NCBI GenBank assembly: GCA_963823495.1
Contig: CAWGLV010000001.1
Span: forward strand, 3,596,001 to 3,660,000
Reading direction: 5' to 3'
From: DATDAH01 sp963823495
Lineage (GTDB): Bacteria > Actinomycetota > Acidimicrobiia > Acidimicrobiales > DATDAH01
Length of the DNA stretch: 64,000 nucleotides
This document shows, piece after piece, positions 32,813 to 42,997 of this stretch; positions within the stretch are counted from its first letter, which is position 1, and every line of letters begins with the position of its first letter. The translations under genes were made by a program, and so were the position numbers. The notes beneath the pieces were generated by a model. It searched no databases. It was not told the DNA's origin and saw only the letters and a program-made list of their open reading frames with translations.

Positions 32813-34420
32813 CTAGTCCGAACGGGTGGTTCGGGTACCACTCGTCGCCGCGATCGCGCGCTCCCGCAGTTCGTACTTGAGGACCTTGTTGCTGGCGTTC
32901 ATGGGCAGGGCCTCGACGATCTCCACGTGGCGGGGGGCCTTGTAGTTGGCCATGTGCTCCCGGGCCCAGGCCACGATGGTCGCCTCGTCGGGACGGCGGC
33001 CCACGGTCGGCACCACGTAGGCCATGCCGACCTCACCGAGGCGGTCGTCGGGCACCCCGACGACCGCCACCTGGGCGATGTCGGGGTGGTCCAGCAGGAG
33101 GCTCTCGATCTCGGCCGGGTAGGCGTTGAACCCGCCCTGGATGAACATGTCCTTCTTGCGGTCGGTGATGTCGATGTAGCCCCGCTCGTCCATCACCGCC
33201 ACGTCGCCGGTGTGCAGCCAGCCGTCGGCGTCGATGGCCTCCGCGGTCTGGTCGGGGTCCTCGAAGTACCCGGTCATGAGGTTGTACCCGCGGATGACGA
33301 CCTCGCCCGGTTCGCCCCGTGCGACCTCGTTCCCGTGGTCGTCGACGACCACGACCTCGACATCGGGGATGGCCCGGCCCGACGTCGTGGCGATGGTCTC
33401 GGGGTCGTCGTCGTGGCGGCACATGGTGGCGATGCCGTGGGACTCGGTCAGGCCGTAGCCGGTGACCACCGTCTCGAAACCCAGGGTGTCGTACATGCGC
33501 CGGACCATCTCGACGGGGATCGCCGCGGCTCCCGTGACCGCCAGGCGCAACGAGCTCATGTCGAAGCGCTCGAGGTCGGGGTGGTTGAGGATGGTCTGGT
33601 AGATCGCGGGCGGCCCGGGGAGCATGGTGATGCGATCCTCGGGCACCCGCGCCATGACGGTCGGGACGTCGAACACCGGCTGGGGCAGGATCGTCGCCCC
33701 CTTGATGAGGCTGGCCAGGATCCCGGCCTTGAGGCCGAAGGCGTGGAAGAACGGGTTGATGATGAGGTACCGGTCCCCGGCCCGCAGCCCGACCACCGTC
33801 GACCAGGCGTCGTAGGCCCGGATCCCCGCCGCGTGCCGGAGCATCGCCCCCTTCGGGTTCCCCGTGGTGCCCGAGGTGAAGAGGATGTCGCTGGTGTCCT
33901 CGCCGTCCACGGCGGCGGCCCGCTCGGCGGCAGCTTCGGGCGTGACCTGGTCGGCCCGGGCCAGGAAGTCCGACCAGGCCGTCGTGCCCGACCGGGTGGT
34001 GCCCCGCAGCACCACGGTCTCCTCCAGCGCGTCGAGGCCGTCGACGTCGGCCAGCAGGGCCACGTAGTCGGTGTCGAGGAAGTCCGAGACCGTGAAGAGC
34101 AGACGGGCCCGGGCGGTACCCAGGATGTAGGCCGCCTCCTTGCTCTTGAACCGGGTGTTCAGAGGCACCAGGACGGCGCCCGCGGTGTGAAGGCCCAACT
34201 CGGCCACCGCCCACTCCAGGCAGTTCGGCCCCCAGATGGCGACGCGGTCGCCCGGCTCGACGCCCGAGGCGATGAAGGCCCGGGCCGCCCGCTCCACGGC
34301 CGCGGCCAGCTCGACGAAGGACAGGGACACGTCCCCGTCGACGAAGGCCTCGGCGTCGCCGAAGGTCTCGGCGGCCCGGGTCACGACCCCGCCGATCGTC
34401 TGGGGGAGTTCGTCGCTCAC
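32813..34420 (-). CDS. FadD3-like acyl-CoA ligase
   Basis: A 535-residue AMP-binding acyl-CoA ligase. Motifs: ILFTSGTTGNPKGAM (A3), YLIINPFFHAFGLKAGI followed by KGATILPQPVFD, GYGLTESHGIA (A5), DGWLHTGDVAVMDERGYIDI (A7), DRKKDMFIQGGFNAYPAEIE (A8) and the C-terminal Lys in NASNKVLKYEL. The NPFFHxFGxKAGI and GATIxPQxVFD stretches are those I associate with FadD3, which activates the HIP propionate side chain of degraded steroid rings in mycobacteria; this makes a ring-degradation acid a candidate substrate. GTG 34420 is chosen; the frame extends to 34495 without support. Probably co-transcribed with the secreted protein downstream. Confidence 0.82.
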   Translation of the reverse strand: MSDELPQTIGGVVTRAAETFGDAEAFVDGDVSLSFVELAAAVERAARAFIASGVEPGDRVAIWGPNCLEWAVAELGLHTAGAVLVPLNTRFKSKEAAYILGTARARLLFTVSDFLDTDYVALLADVDGLDALEETVVLRGTTRSGTTAWSDFLARADQVTPEAAAERAAAVDGEDTSDILFTSGTTGNPKGAMLRHAAGIRAYDAWSTVVGLRAGDRYLIINPFFHAFGLKAGILASLIKGATILPQPVFDVPTVMARVPEDRITMLPGPPAIYQTILNHPDLERFDMSSLRLAVTGAAAIPVEMVRRMYDTLGFETVVTGYGLTESHGIATMCRHDDDPETIATTSGRAIPDVEVVVVDDHGNEVARGEPGEVVIRGYNLMTGYFEDPDQTAEAIDADGWLHTGDVAVMDERGYIDITDRKKDMFIQGGFNAYPAEIESLLLDHPDIAQVAVVGVPDDRLGEVGMAYVVPTVGRRPDEATIVAWAREHMANYKAPRHVEIVEALPMNASNKVLKYELRERAIAATSGTRTTRSD

Positions 34421-34515
34421 GACGGGATCGTAGGTCGGGGCCCGTTCCGACCCCGAACCCTTGTCTTCAGGCCCTCGGCGGCCGATGTGAGACACCAGAA
34501 GAAGGTTCTCCTCTC

Positions 34516-35439
34516 ATGTCCCTGCTCCGCACCGCCGCCGCCACCGCGCTCGTCGCCGTCGTCCTCGTGGGCGCCGCCACGGTCGCGTCCGGCCAGAGCG
34601 ACACCCTCGCCGTCGACCTCTCCGTCGACGAAGCGGCCGCCGTCCTGGACGGCGCCGAGGCCGACGTCGTCGAGCAGCGCGGCCAACTCGCCCGCCTCCA
34701 GCTCGAGCGGGCCGAGTACAGCCGCCGCCTCGCGCAACGAGACGCCCGGCGGGAAGAGGCGGTACGGGACCTGCGGGTCGCCCGCCGGTCGGCCCAGCAG
34801 CTCGCGGTGCAGGCCTACATGGGCGCCGGGAGCGCGCCGACCCCCGAGACCGTGGTCTACGGCGACGGCGACCCCCTCGACTTCACCTTCCGCTCCACGC
34901 TCGTCCAGGACTCCACCGAGGCCCGGTATCGGGCCGCCGCCTACTACCAGGGACTCCGCGCCCAGGCCACCGACGCCGTCACCAGCACCGTCGAGCACCT
35001 CGACGGCCTGGACGAGGCCATCGCCCTGACCCAGGTGGCCCTCGGGGAGGCCGAGGACGCGCAACGCACGGCGGCGGTGATCCTGGCGGAGGCCGAAGCC
35101 GTCCAGCGCGCCGCCCGCCAGGCGGCTGAGGTCGCCGCCGGGGGCGGATCACCGCCGCCGGGTGGCGGCTACGTGCCGCTGGGCGAATGGCCGGGTGGCC
35201 CCTCGTACGCCCAGTGGGCGGCGCTGCGCCAGTGCGAGTCCAGCGGCAACTACCGGGCCGTCAGCGCGTCAGGCCTCTACCGGGGCGCCTACCAGTTCGA
35301 CCTCGGCACCTGGGCCGGCGTCGGCGGCTCGGGCGACCCGGCGGCCGCGCCCCCCGCCGAGCAGGACCACCGGGCCCAGGTCCTCTGGTCCCAGCGCGGC
35401 CCCAGCCCCTGGCCGGTCTGCGGCCGCCACCTCTACTGA
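34516..35439 (+). CDS. Secreted Rpf-like (resuscitation-promoting factor domain) protein
   Basis: A 307-residue exported protein. Signal peptide 1-26 (LVAVVLVGAATVASGQ), a long Ala/Arg/Glu-rich helical region (about 35-205) likely to form coiled coil, a Gly/Pro spacer, and a C-terminal transglycosylase-like Rpf core (about 235-307). That core has WAALRQCESSGNY with the catalytic Glu, GAYQFDLGTWAGVGG and a closing WPVCGRHLY. Rpf enzymes cleave peptidoglycan and stimulate growth from dormancy; the coiled-coil N-terminus resembles peptidoglycan hydrolase partners. Monocistronic, divergent from the FadD3-like gene (95 bp) and followed by the perfect palindrome at 35467. Confidence 0.85.
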   Translation: MSLLRTAAATALVAVVLVGAATVASGQSDTLAVDLSVDEAAAVLDGAEADVVEQRGQLARLQLERAEYSRRLAQRDARREEAVRDLRVARRSAQQLAVQAYMGAGSAPTPETVVYGDGDPLDFTFRSTLVQDSTEARYRAAAYYQGLRAQATDAVTSTVEHLDGLDEAIALTQVALGEAEDAQRTAAVILAEAEAVQRAARQAAEVAAGGGSPPPGGGYVPLGEWPGGPSYAQWAALRQCESSGNYRAVSASGLYRGAYQFDLGTWAGVGGSGDPAAAPPAEQDHRAQVLWSQRGPSPWPVCGRHLY

Positions 35440-35466
35440 GCCGCTACTGAATCGAAACTGCGTCAG

Positions 35467-35489
35467 TTGGTCACGCCAGGCGTGACCAA
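35467..35489. terminator. Perfect 11-bp-arm palindrome between rpf and caiB (dispersed hairpin)
   Basis: Arms TTGGTCACGCC and GGCGTGACCAA around a single A. The flanks extend the symmetry imperfectly (CGAAACTGCGT on the left, ACACAATTTCG on the right). A related element with the same GAAACTGCGTC flank and GGTCACGC/GCGTGACC core lies at 52964-53000. Position 27 nt after the rpf-like stop fits a terminator; location 46 nt before the CaiB start would also allow an operator role. Confidence 0.55.
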
Positions 35490-35535
35490 CGCACACAATT
35501 TCGGGACGGGACCGGGTTCTGGCTAGGAATCAGGC

Positions 35536-36768
35536 ATGACCGACCGTCCCCCGCTCCTGGCCGGGGTCCGGGTGATCGAGAGCTCGCTGCTCGGCCCCGG
35601 GCTGATCGCCACCTTCCTGTCCGACCTCGGCGCCGATGTCATCAAGGTCGAGCCTCCTCAGGGCGACTACGTCCGCCAGATGACCTGGCCGATCGTGGAC
35701 GGCGTCTCCCTGCTCCACCTCCACACCCACCGGGGCAAGAAGTCGATCACCCTCGACCTGAAGACCGAGGACGGGGTGGCCGTGTACAAGGAACTGGTCA
35801 AGAGCGCCGACGCGGTCGTCGAGGCCATGCGCCCCGGGGCGATGGCGAAGCGGGGGCTCGGCTACGAGGACCTGAAGGCGGTCAACCCGAAGATCGTGTT
35901 CTGCACCCTGTCGGGTTACGGCGCCACCGGCCCGTACCGGGACCTGCCGAGCCACGGCATCGCCTATGACACCTGGGCCGGGCTCATCCCGCCGGAGGTG
36001 GACGAGGACGGCTTCACCCGCATCCCCGAGATGCCCAACGTCGGCATCAACGTGGGCCCGATGCTCGGTGCCGTCGGCCTCCTGGCCGGCATCATCCGGG
36101 CCCGGGAGACCGGCGAGGGCTGCCAGATGGAGCTGGCCCAGTCCGATGCCGCCGCCTACCTCGACTGGTACCGGATCGAGACCTGGCTGGCCTACAACCG
36201 GCCCGAGGACGAGGTCACGGGCAACCCGTCCGACGACTACGAGCGCCGCGCCCCCGGCCTGGCGGGGATGCGGGAAGGCGTGCGCTACCAGCTCTATGAG
36301 TCCGCGGACGCCCATGTCCTCTTCATGGCCTCCGAGCAGGCGTTCTGGAAGAACTTCTGTGAAGGCGTCGGCCGCACCGAGCTGTTCGAACGCTGGCCCG
36401 GCTCGCGGTACGCCGATCACGCCAAGGGCAACCTCGAGCTGCAGGCCGTCCTCAAGGAGATCTTCGTCACCAGGACGACCGCCGAGTGGCTGGCGTTCGC
36501 CGACGAGCACAACGTGCCCCTGGCCCCGGTCAACACGGCGAAGACGATCGTGGACGACCCCCAGTTCCAGCACCGGTTCCCGCTCTACCGCGTCGACCAG
36601 CTCGGGGCCGAGCAGCTGCCCCTGCCACTGAACGTGATCGGCGAGGAGCGGCCCGTGCCCACCAAGGCCCCCACGGTGGGCCAGGACACCGACCGGGTCC
36701 TCCGTGACGTCCTCGGCTACGACGACGCCCGCCTGGCCGAGCTCCGCGCCGTCGGAACCTTCGGCTAG
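35536..36768 (+). CDS. CaiB/BaiF CoA-transferase family protein
   Basis: A 410-residue class III CoA-transferase, moving CoA between acyl groups by way of an aspartyl-CoA intermediate. Signature features are the N-terminal GVRVIESSLLGPGLIATFLSD, LGADVIKVEPP, ITLDLKTEDG and the catalytic Asp in SHGIAYDTWAG (about residue 140). First gene of a five-gene run of the same strand (CoA-transferase, crotonase, P450, SDR, SDR) with gaps of 9, 19, 8 and -1 bp, so it is likely an operon for degrading a CoA-activated compound. A palindrome lies 46 bp upstream. Confidence 0.9.
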   Translation: MTDRPPLLAGVRVIESSLLGPGLIATFLSDLGADVIKVEPPQGDYVRQMTWPIVDGVSLLHLHTHRGKKSITLDLKTEDGVAVYKELVKSADAVVEAMRPGAMAKRGLGYEDLKAVNPKIVFCTLSGYGATGPYRDLPSHGIAYDTWAGLIPPEVDEDGFTRIPEMPNVGINVGPMLGAVGLLAGIIRARETGEGCQMELAQSDAAAYLDWYRIETWLAYNRPEDEVTGNPSDDYERRAPGLAGMREGVRYQLYESADAHVLFMASEQAFWKNFCEGVGRTELFERWPGSRYADHAKGNLELQAVLKEIFVTRTTAEWLAFADEHNVPLAPVNTAKTIVDDPQFQHRFPLYRVDQLGAEQLPLPLNVIGEERPVPTKAPTVGQDTDRVLRDVLGYDDARLAELRAVGTFG

Positions 36769-36777
36769 AACCTCCTC

Positions 36778-37584
36778 ATGGCCCAGGTGCTCACAGAGCG
36801 GGACGGTCACACGATGATCGTCACCCTCAACCGTCCCCATCGCATGAACGCCATGACGATGACCATGTTCGCGATGCTCGACGATGCCTGGAAGGACGCG
36901 GCGGCCGACGACGAGATCCGCACGATCATCCTCACCGGGGCGGAGGGCAACTTCTCCTCGGGCATGGACCTGCGGTCCCTGGCCGGCGACACCGACGAGG
37001 ACGACGCGCTGTCCCAGGACGAGATCAACCAGAAGCTGGCCGACGACGTCGACTTCATCTACCGAGGGCTGCTGAAGACCTACCAGCCGCCGAAGCCGGT
37101 CATCGCCGCCGTGGAGGGCAACGCCATCGCGGGAGGCACCGAGATCCTCCAGGGCACCGACATCCGGGTCGCCGGCGAGTCCGCCACCTTCGGTGTGTCC
37201 GAAGCCAGGTGGTCGCTCTACCCCATGGGGGGCTCGGCGGTCCGGCTCCGCCGCCAGATCCCCTACACCATCGCCGCCGAGATCCTCCTCACCGGCAAGC
37301 ACCTGACCGCCCAGGAGACCAGGGACATCGGCCTCATCGGCCACGTGGTGCCCGACGGCCAGGCGGTGGCCAAGGCCCGGGAGATCGCCGAGGTCATCAA
37401 CGCCAACGGGCCGTTGGCGGTCGAGGCGATCCTCAAGACCCTGCGGGAGACCGAGACCATGGCGGAGCCCGAGGCCTTCGAGCACGAAGCCTCCTACGGC
37501 ATGGCCGTCATGGGCTCGGAGGACTCCAAGGAGGGCCCCCGGGCCTTCAAGGAGAAGCGCAAACCGAACTTCCAGCGCAAGTAG
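36778..37584 (+). CDS. Enoyl-CoA hydratase/isomerase (crotonase) family protein
   Basis: A 268-residue crotonase. The oxyanion-hole segments are FSSGMDLRSL (about residues 59-68) and GNAIAGGTEI (about 113-122). Both catalytic glutamates of true hydratases appear to be kept (FGVSEARW and AAEILL). It should hydrate or isomerise an enoyl-CoA thioester. ATG 36778 follows the CoA-transferase stop by 9 nt. The C-terminus ends in a basic KEKRKPNFQRK tail typical of actinobacterial EchA proteins. Confidence 0.9.
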   Translation: MAQVLTERDGHTMIVTLNRPHRMNAMTMTMFAMLDDAWKDAAADDEIRTIILTGAEGNFSSGMDLRSLAGDTDEDDALSQDEINQKLADDVDFIYRGLLKTYQPPKPVIAAVEGNAIAGGTEILQGTDIRVAGESATFGVSEARWSLYPMGGSAVRLRRQIPYTIAAEILLTGKHLTAQETRDIGLIGHVVPDGQAVAKAREIAEVINANGPLAVEAILKTLRETETMAEPEAFEHEASYGMAVMGSEDSKEGPRAFKEKRKPNFQRK

Positions 37585-37603
37585 CGAGCGAGGAGGACGA
37601 GCC

Positions 37604-38776
37604 GTGCCGGGCACCCACGAGCCGTTGACCGACCCCCTGGTGGAGCCGGGCCTGCACGCCCGGGACCCGTGGCCCGTGTACGCCCGTCTCCGCGCCGAGG
37701 CCCCCGTGGCCTGGAACGCCACCGTCGGCTTCTGGGCGCTCAGCCGCCACGCCGAGGTCCACGAGGTGTCCTGTGACCCCGGGCGGTTCAGCTCCAAGGG
37801 CGGGATCCTGACCATGGAGATCGGCCTCGAGTACCCCACGCCGCCGACGATGATGCACACCGACCCGCCGGAGCACACCGCCTACCGCAAGCTGGTCCAG
37901 CCGGGGTTCAAGCCGTCGCTGATGACGGCCCTGGAGCCGGTCGCCCGGGAGCGGCTCACGACCCTGCTAACCAACATCGAGGCCGACGAACCGGTCGACT
38001 TCGTGCCCGCCGTCTCGGTCCCCTTCCCGCTGCGCATCATCGGCGACCTGCTCGGTCTGCCCGACTCGGACTGGGAGAGCTTCTTCTACTGGTCCGAGGC
38101 CACGATCCCCGGCGCGCTGGACATCGACGCCGAGGAGCGGGCCCGGATCCAGGCCGACATGCGGGACTACTTCCTCACGGTCATCGCCGAGCGGCGGTCC
38201 GAGCCCCGGGACGACCTCATCTCGGTCCTGGTCGCCGAGGACCTGGACGACGACGAGCTCTACATGTTCCTCAACCAACTGCTGGTGGCAGGCAACGAGA
38301 CCACCCGCAACACCATCTCGGGTGGGCTGTGGGCGCTGGCCGAGCACCCCGACCAATGGCAGCGCCTGGTCGAGGACCGGTCCCTCGTCCCCACCGCGGT
38401 CGAGGAGATCCTGCGCTGGACCACGGCGGTCATCAGCTTCATGCGCACCACCACCGAGGACACGACCCTCGGGGGCCAGGCCATCGCCGCCGGGGACCCG
38501 GTCCTCATGCTCTACAGCTCCGCCAACCGTGACGAGGCGCAGTTCGGGCCCACGGCCGACCGGTTCGACGTGGGCCGGGACCCCAACAACCACCTGGCCT
38601 TCGGCTTCGGCGCCCACTTCTGCATCGGCGCCGCCCTCGCCCGGCTCGAGATCCGCCTCGTCCTGGAGGAGTTGTTGGCCCGCTACCGGACGATGACGCC
38701 CGCCGGGCGGGTCGCTCACTCGCCATCGGACATCATCGCCGGGGTCACCTCGGCCCCCCTCACCTTCACCGCCTAG
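37604..38776 (+). CDS. Cytochrome P450 (CYP125/CYP124/CYP142-like)
   Basis: A 390-residue P450 starting at GTG 37604 behind GAGGAGG. Heme loop FGFGAHFCIGAALAR with Cys340; K-helix EEIL followed by Arg; I-helix QLLVAGNETTRN. The AGNETTRN form with the later YSSANRDEAQF segment is that of the mycobacterial CYP125, CYP124 and CYP142 group, which hydroxylate the terminal side-chain carbon of cholesterol and branched isoprenoids. Its place between a crotonase and two SDRs agrees with stepwise oxidation of an alcohol. Substrate assignment is inference; electron partners are not encoded here. Confidence 0.9.
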   Translation: MPGTHEPLTDPLVEPGLHARDPWPVYARLRAEAPVAWNATVGFWALSRHAEVHEVSCDPGRFSSKGGILTMEIGLEYPTPPTMMHTDPPEHTAYRKLVQPGFKPSLMTALEPVARERLTTLLTNIEADEPVDFVPAVSVPFPLRIIGDLLGLPDSDWESFFYWSEATIPGALDIDAEERARIQADMRDYFLTVIAERRSEPRDDLISVLVAEDLDDDELYMFLNQLLVAGNETTRNTISGGLWALAEHPDQWQRLVEDRSLVPTAVEEILRWTTAVISFMRTTTEDTTLGGQAIAAGDPVLMLYSSANRDEAQFGPTADRFDVGRDPNNHLAFGFGAHFCIGAALARLEIRLVLEELLARYRTMTPAGRVAHSPSDIIAGVTSAPLTFTA

Positions 38777-38784
38777 GAGATCCC

Positions 38785-39584
38785 GTGCAGCAGTTCACCG
38801 GCAAGACCGCGCTCGTCACCGGAGCGGCCAGCGGGATCGGGCGGGCGATGGCCGAGCGGTTCGCGGCCGAGGGCATGCACCTCGTCCTCGTCGACGTCGA
38901 CGAGCCCGGCCTCGAGCGGACGGTGGCCGACCTCGGCGGCGAGGCCCACGTGGTCGACGTCACCGACGGCGAGGCGCTGGAGGCGCTGGCCCGCAACGTG
39001 CCCACCGTCCACGTCCTCTGCCCCAACGCCGGGGTCGGGCCCGTCGGGCCCATCCTGGAGATGGACAAGGCGACCTGGGACTGGCTGCTGGGGGTCAACC
39101 TCCACCAGGTCGTGGACCTGACCCGCCTCTACGGGCCCCGCATGGTCGAGCAGGGCGACGGCCACATCGTCTACACGGCGTCGGGCGCCGGGATCATGGC
39201 CGTGCCCACCTTGGGGCCGTACTGCGTCACCAAGCACGGTGTCGTGGCGCTGGCCGAGACGCTCTTCCTGGAGCTCCAGGGCACCGGTGTGGGCGTCAGC
39301 GTGCTCTGCCCCGGCCTGGTCAAGACCGGCATCTTCGCGTCCGAACGCAACCGGCCCGAGCGCTTCGGCGGCTCCGACCACGAGCCCACCGACCTGCAGG
39401 GGTTCCACCAGTCGATGATGGACGGGACGGGCATCGACGCCGCGGTGGTGGCCGACAAGGTGTTCGACGCCATCCGGGACCAGACCTTCTGGATCCTCCC
39501 CCACGACGAGCTGAAACCCATGGTCACCGCCCGGGCCGAGTCGATCGTCGACGGCACCAACCCGGCCGGGCTCTCGTTCGGCTG

Positions 39585-39585
<1 letters not shown>
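38785..39585 (+). CDS. SDR family oxidoreductase
   Basis: A 266-residue short-chain dehydrogenase from GTG 38785. Cofactor motif TGAASGIGRAMA (about 12-23), PNAGVG in place of NNAG (about 79), catalytic Ser in YTASGAG, and YCVTKHG as the YxxxK pair. Likely oxidises the alcohol formed by the preceding P450 or acts on a related 3-hydroxyacyl intermediate; not determined. Its stop TGA shares a base with the next start (TGATG at 39583). Confidence 0.88.
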
Positions 39586-40313
<728 letters not shown>

Positions 40314-40316
40314 CCA

Positions 40317-40940
40317 CTACCGGATGCGGGTGAAGAGGTAGGCGAAGGGCGACTTGGTGTAGCCGATGCCTCGTCCCGTCGCGTGAAGCAGGTCGGCGGT
40401 GATCGTGACGGGCTTCTTCGGCTGGAGGTAGGCGTCGAGACCCGTGCTGTCCACCCAGTAGTCGCCCGGGCGCGAGAGGACCACACCGGTGAGGTCGTAT
40501 CGGGGGTCGATGGAGGCCATGGCGGCGTCGCCGTGACTGGAGTTGACGAGCAGCGTTCCACCGATGTCGAGGTGCCGGGTGCAGTGTTCGGAGACGAACC
40601 CCGCGTAGAGCGACACGAGGAGGTCGAAGGGCCGGTCGGGCAGGTCGAGTACCTCGGTGTAGTCGCCATGGATGAAGTGGATGTGGGCGTCGGTCGGCCC
40701 GTTGTGGTCGGCCACGATCTCGCGGACGCCTTCGGTGTCGGCGAAGAACCCCGGGGTCCGCTTGTCGGTGTCCAGGTAGGTGACTGACGGGAAGACGAAT
40801 GAAGGTGCGATGTCGACGAACGATCCCGGGTACAGGACGGTCTCGACGTCGACGGCCGCCGCGACGGCCACGAACAGCCTCCAGCGGTCACCGTCGTGCT
40901 GGTCCTGCTTCGCCCAGAGCTGCCTCGTCGCGGGCTTCAT
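40317..40940 (-). CDS. SAM-methyltransferase-fold protein of unknown function
   Basis: A 207-residue soluble protein. The layout looks like a Rossmann-fold methyltransferase: VLYPGSFVDIAPSF (motif I position, about 34-47), VTYLDTDKR (acidic motif II, about 52-60), HFIHGDYTEV (motif III, about 91-100) and FDLLVSLYAGFVSEHC (motif IV, about 107-122). The glycine-rich SAM loop is weak, so binding of SAM is uncertain. ATG 40940 has AAGGACACG upstream; the longer frame to 41111 enters the amidase gene and is rejected. It lies 25 bp after the amidase stop and may be co-transcribed. Confidence 0.6.
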   Translation of the reverse strand: MKPATRQLWAKQDQHDGDRWRLFVAVAAAVDVETVLYPGSFVDIAPSFVFPSVTYLDTDKRTPGFFADTEGVREIVADHNGPTDAHIHFIHGDYTEVLDLPDRPFDLLVSLYAGFVSEHCTRHLDIGGTLLVNSSHGDAAMASIDPRYDLTGVVLSRPGDYWVDSTGLDAYLQPKKPVTITADLLHATGRGIGYTKSPFAYLFTRIR

Positions 40941-40965
40941 CGTGTCCTTGCCCCGTCGGTCGAGC

Positions 40966-42963
40966 TCAGAACCGGACGGTGCCCGGCGGGGGGGCGGTCC
41001 AGGCGCCCGAGCGTCCGGCCAGTCGATAGAGGGAGCGGACCAGCTCGCTGCGGGTGACGACCTGGGCGGCACCGAAGCTCGGGTTGCCGGTCCAGTCCGG
41101 GAAAAGCGCATGGTCCTGCGCCCAGGCCGCGGCCATCTCGTGGGCCTCGCCGGTGACGTCGTCGTAGCCCGACGGCAGGGTCACGACGGGCGAGCCCGCC
41201 GCCTCCCAGGCCCAGGTCACCGCGCTGGCCCGGTCCAGGCCGTCGCCACCGGGCGCGGGGTCGACGGGTCCACCCCCGGGCCGGTCGAGGAAGCGCCAGA
41301 GCCACGCCGACGCCTGCTTGCGGGTGACGGCGGGCCCGGGTCGGAAGGTGTGGTCGCGGTACCCGGACACGACGGCGTGGGCCCGCGCCCAGTCCACGGA
41401 CCGGCGGGCGAGGTGATTGCGGCCGATGTCGGTGTAGGGACGCAGGTGGTGGAGGAACACCGCCGCGGTCACGCGCTGGAGCGCCGCTCGGGGCCGGATC
41501 GTCCCGCTACGAGCCAGGCCCGTCGCCGCCGCCCAGTCCAGGGACTCCCGCGCCCCGGCGTCGCCGTAGTGGTGGTCGAGGGCGATGCGAGGCGCGCCGA
41601 CCCCGCGCCAGAGCAGGTCGATGAAGGCCCGGCGGGTCATGCTCCGGGACGGGCCGAACCGGGTCGGGGTGAGGCCCCGCACGATGCCGGTGTCACTGCC
41701 CCACTCCAGGGCCTCCCGGTACGGCGCGCCGAGCGGCACGTCGGTGAACGGGTGAGCGGAGCCGGCGGGCCGACCCGCCGCCCGCCAGACCCAAACGACG
41801 GCGTCGGCTCGGGTGGCCCGGCGCAGGGGCCGGAAGGTGCGGTCCCGGAAGCCCGGGATGACCCCTTCGTCCGCGGCCCAGTCCACGGCCCGGGCGTTCC
41901 GATTGGTCCAGGGAACGTCATAGAAGGGACCCGGCGGCGGGTTGCCCGCGATGGCGATCCGCTCGACGGTCGGCACCTGACGCACCAACGCAGCACCCGG
42001 GCAGTCGGTCCGGCCGATCTCGCGGTGGCCGACGACGTTGGCCCGGGTCGGGCGCAGGCCGTGCTTGCGCAGCTTCCAACCCAGGAGGCGACCCATCGAC
42101 CCGATCGCGGCCGACGGGGCGGATCGGCTGCTGCCGTCGCCGAGGAAGGCGACGGTCACCGTGCCCACCGTCGTGCCGGACGACGCCGACACCCGTACCG
42201 GGCGGTCATAGCTCCGGGCCCGAGCCTCCCAGATGGTCCCGAAGCGGTCGACGATGAAGTTGTAGGCGATGTCGGGCCAGCCCCGGGCGCCCTGGTGGAA
42301 GGCCTGGATCGACCGCAGCATCGACGGCACCTGGCTCCGGGCATAGCCGTTGCTGTTGACCGTGTGGTGGACGACGCCCCGGGTGACGCGGGGGTTGACC
42401 TGCACCCTGCCGCGGTAGGGGGCCGCCCCCCAGGCCGTGCGCCGACGCACCGGCGGCGCTGGATTGCCGACCTCGGTGGCCGCCACCTCCGCCGAGTGGG
42501 ACGGAGCCGGCGCGACGATCTGGACCCCGACGCCCGTGGATCGCACCAGGTGGAGGACCACGGCACGGGCGTCGGCCGGCAGACGGACCTCGTAGCCGTC
42601 GGCATCGTCGCCGACCCAGACGGGGTCGGTCGTCAGCCCGCCCCCGTGGCCGTGAGTGAGCGGGAACCACGCCGTCCAACCCGACGGCAGGTGGGCCCGG
42701 ACCCGGGCCGCGCCGTCCGTCGGCGAGGCGTAGGAGGCGCCGATGGTCGTGTACGGGTCGACCCCCGTCTCCCGGGCCATCAGCCCGGCACCGACGAGCC
42801 GCAGGTCCGGTTCGACATCGTCGACCCGATAGGTCGACTCGACAGCAGGCGGGACCACCGTCGGCGGGCCCGGCGACGCGGCCGTGGCCGGCAGGGACAA
42901 CAGGCCGGCGACCACGAGCGCGCCGAACACGGCCCGTACCGTCCCCGATCGCTCCGCGGTCAC
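40966..42963 (-). CDS. Secreted PGRP-type N-acetylmuramoyl-L-alanine amidase with SLH repeats
   Basis: A 665-residue exported peptidoglycan hydrolase. From GTG 42963: signal peptide (VRAVFGALVVAGLLSLPATA), a beta-rich N-domain (about 35-165), then a PGRP/amidase_2 domain (about 190-350) with zinc ligands in RGVVHHTVNSN and VVGHREIGRTDCPG (His, His, Cys), cleaving the lactyl-peptide bond. The C-terminal 300 residues hold five SLH-like repeats, for example FYDVPWTNRNARAVDWA and YTDIGRNHLARRSVDWA with GYRDHTFRP endings, for binding secondary wall polymer. The combination fits a wall-anchored autolysin. The start was set at the signal peptide. Confidence 0.88.
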   Translation of the reverse strand: MTAERSGTVRAVFGALVVAGLLSLPATAASPGPPTVVPPAVESTYRVDDVEPDLRLVGAGLMARETGVDPYTTIGASYASPTDGAARVRAHLPSGWTAWFPLTHGHGGGLTTDPVWVGDDADGYEVRLPADARAVVLHLVRSTGVGVQIVAPAPSHSAEVAATEVGNPAPPVRRRTAWGAAPYRGRVQVNPRVTRGVVHHTVNSNGYARSQVPSMLRSIQAFHQGARGWPDIAYNFIVDRFGTIWEARARSYDRPVRVSASSGTTVGTVTVAFLGDGSSRSAPSAAIGSMGRLLGWKLRKHGLRPTRANVVGHREIGRTDCPGAALVRQVPTVERIAIAGNPPPGPFYDVPWTNRNARAVDWAADEGVIPGFRDRTFRPLRRATRADAVVWVWRAAGRPAGSAHPFTDVPLGAPYREALEWGSDTGIVRGLTPTRFGPSRSMTRRAFIDLLWRGVGAPRIALDHHYGDAGARESLDWAAATGLARSGTIRPRAALQRVTAAVFLHHLRPYTDIGRNHLARRSVDWARAHAVVSGYRDHTFRPGPAVTRKQASAWLWRFLDRPGGGPVDPAPGGDGLDRASAVTWAWEAAGSPVVTLPSGYDDVTGEAHEMAAAWAQDHALFPDWTGNPSFGAAQVVTRSELVRSLYRLAGRSGAWTAPPPGTVRF

Positions 42964-42997
42964 TCCGCCGAGGGTAGGAGGTGCGCCGGGGAGGCGA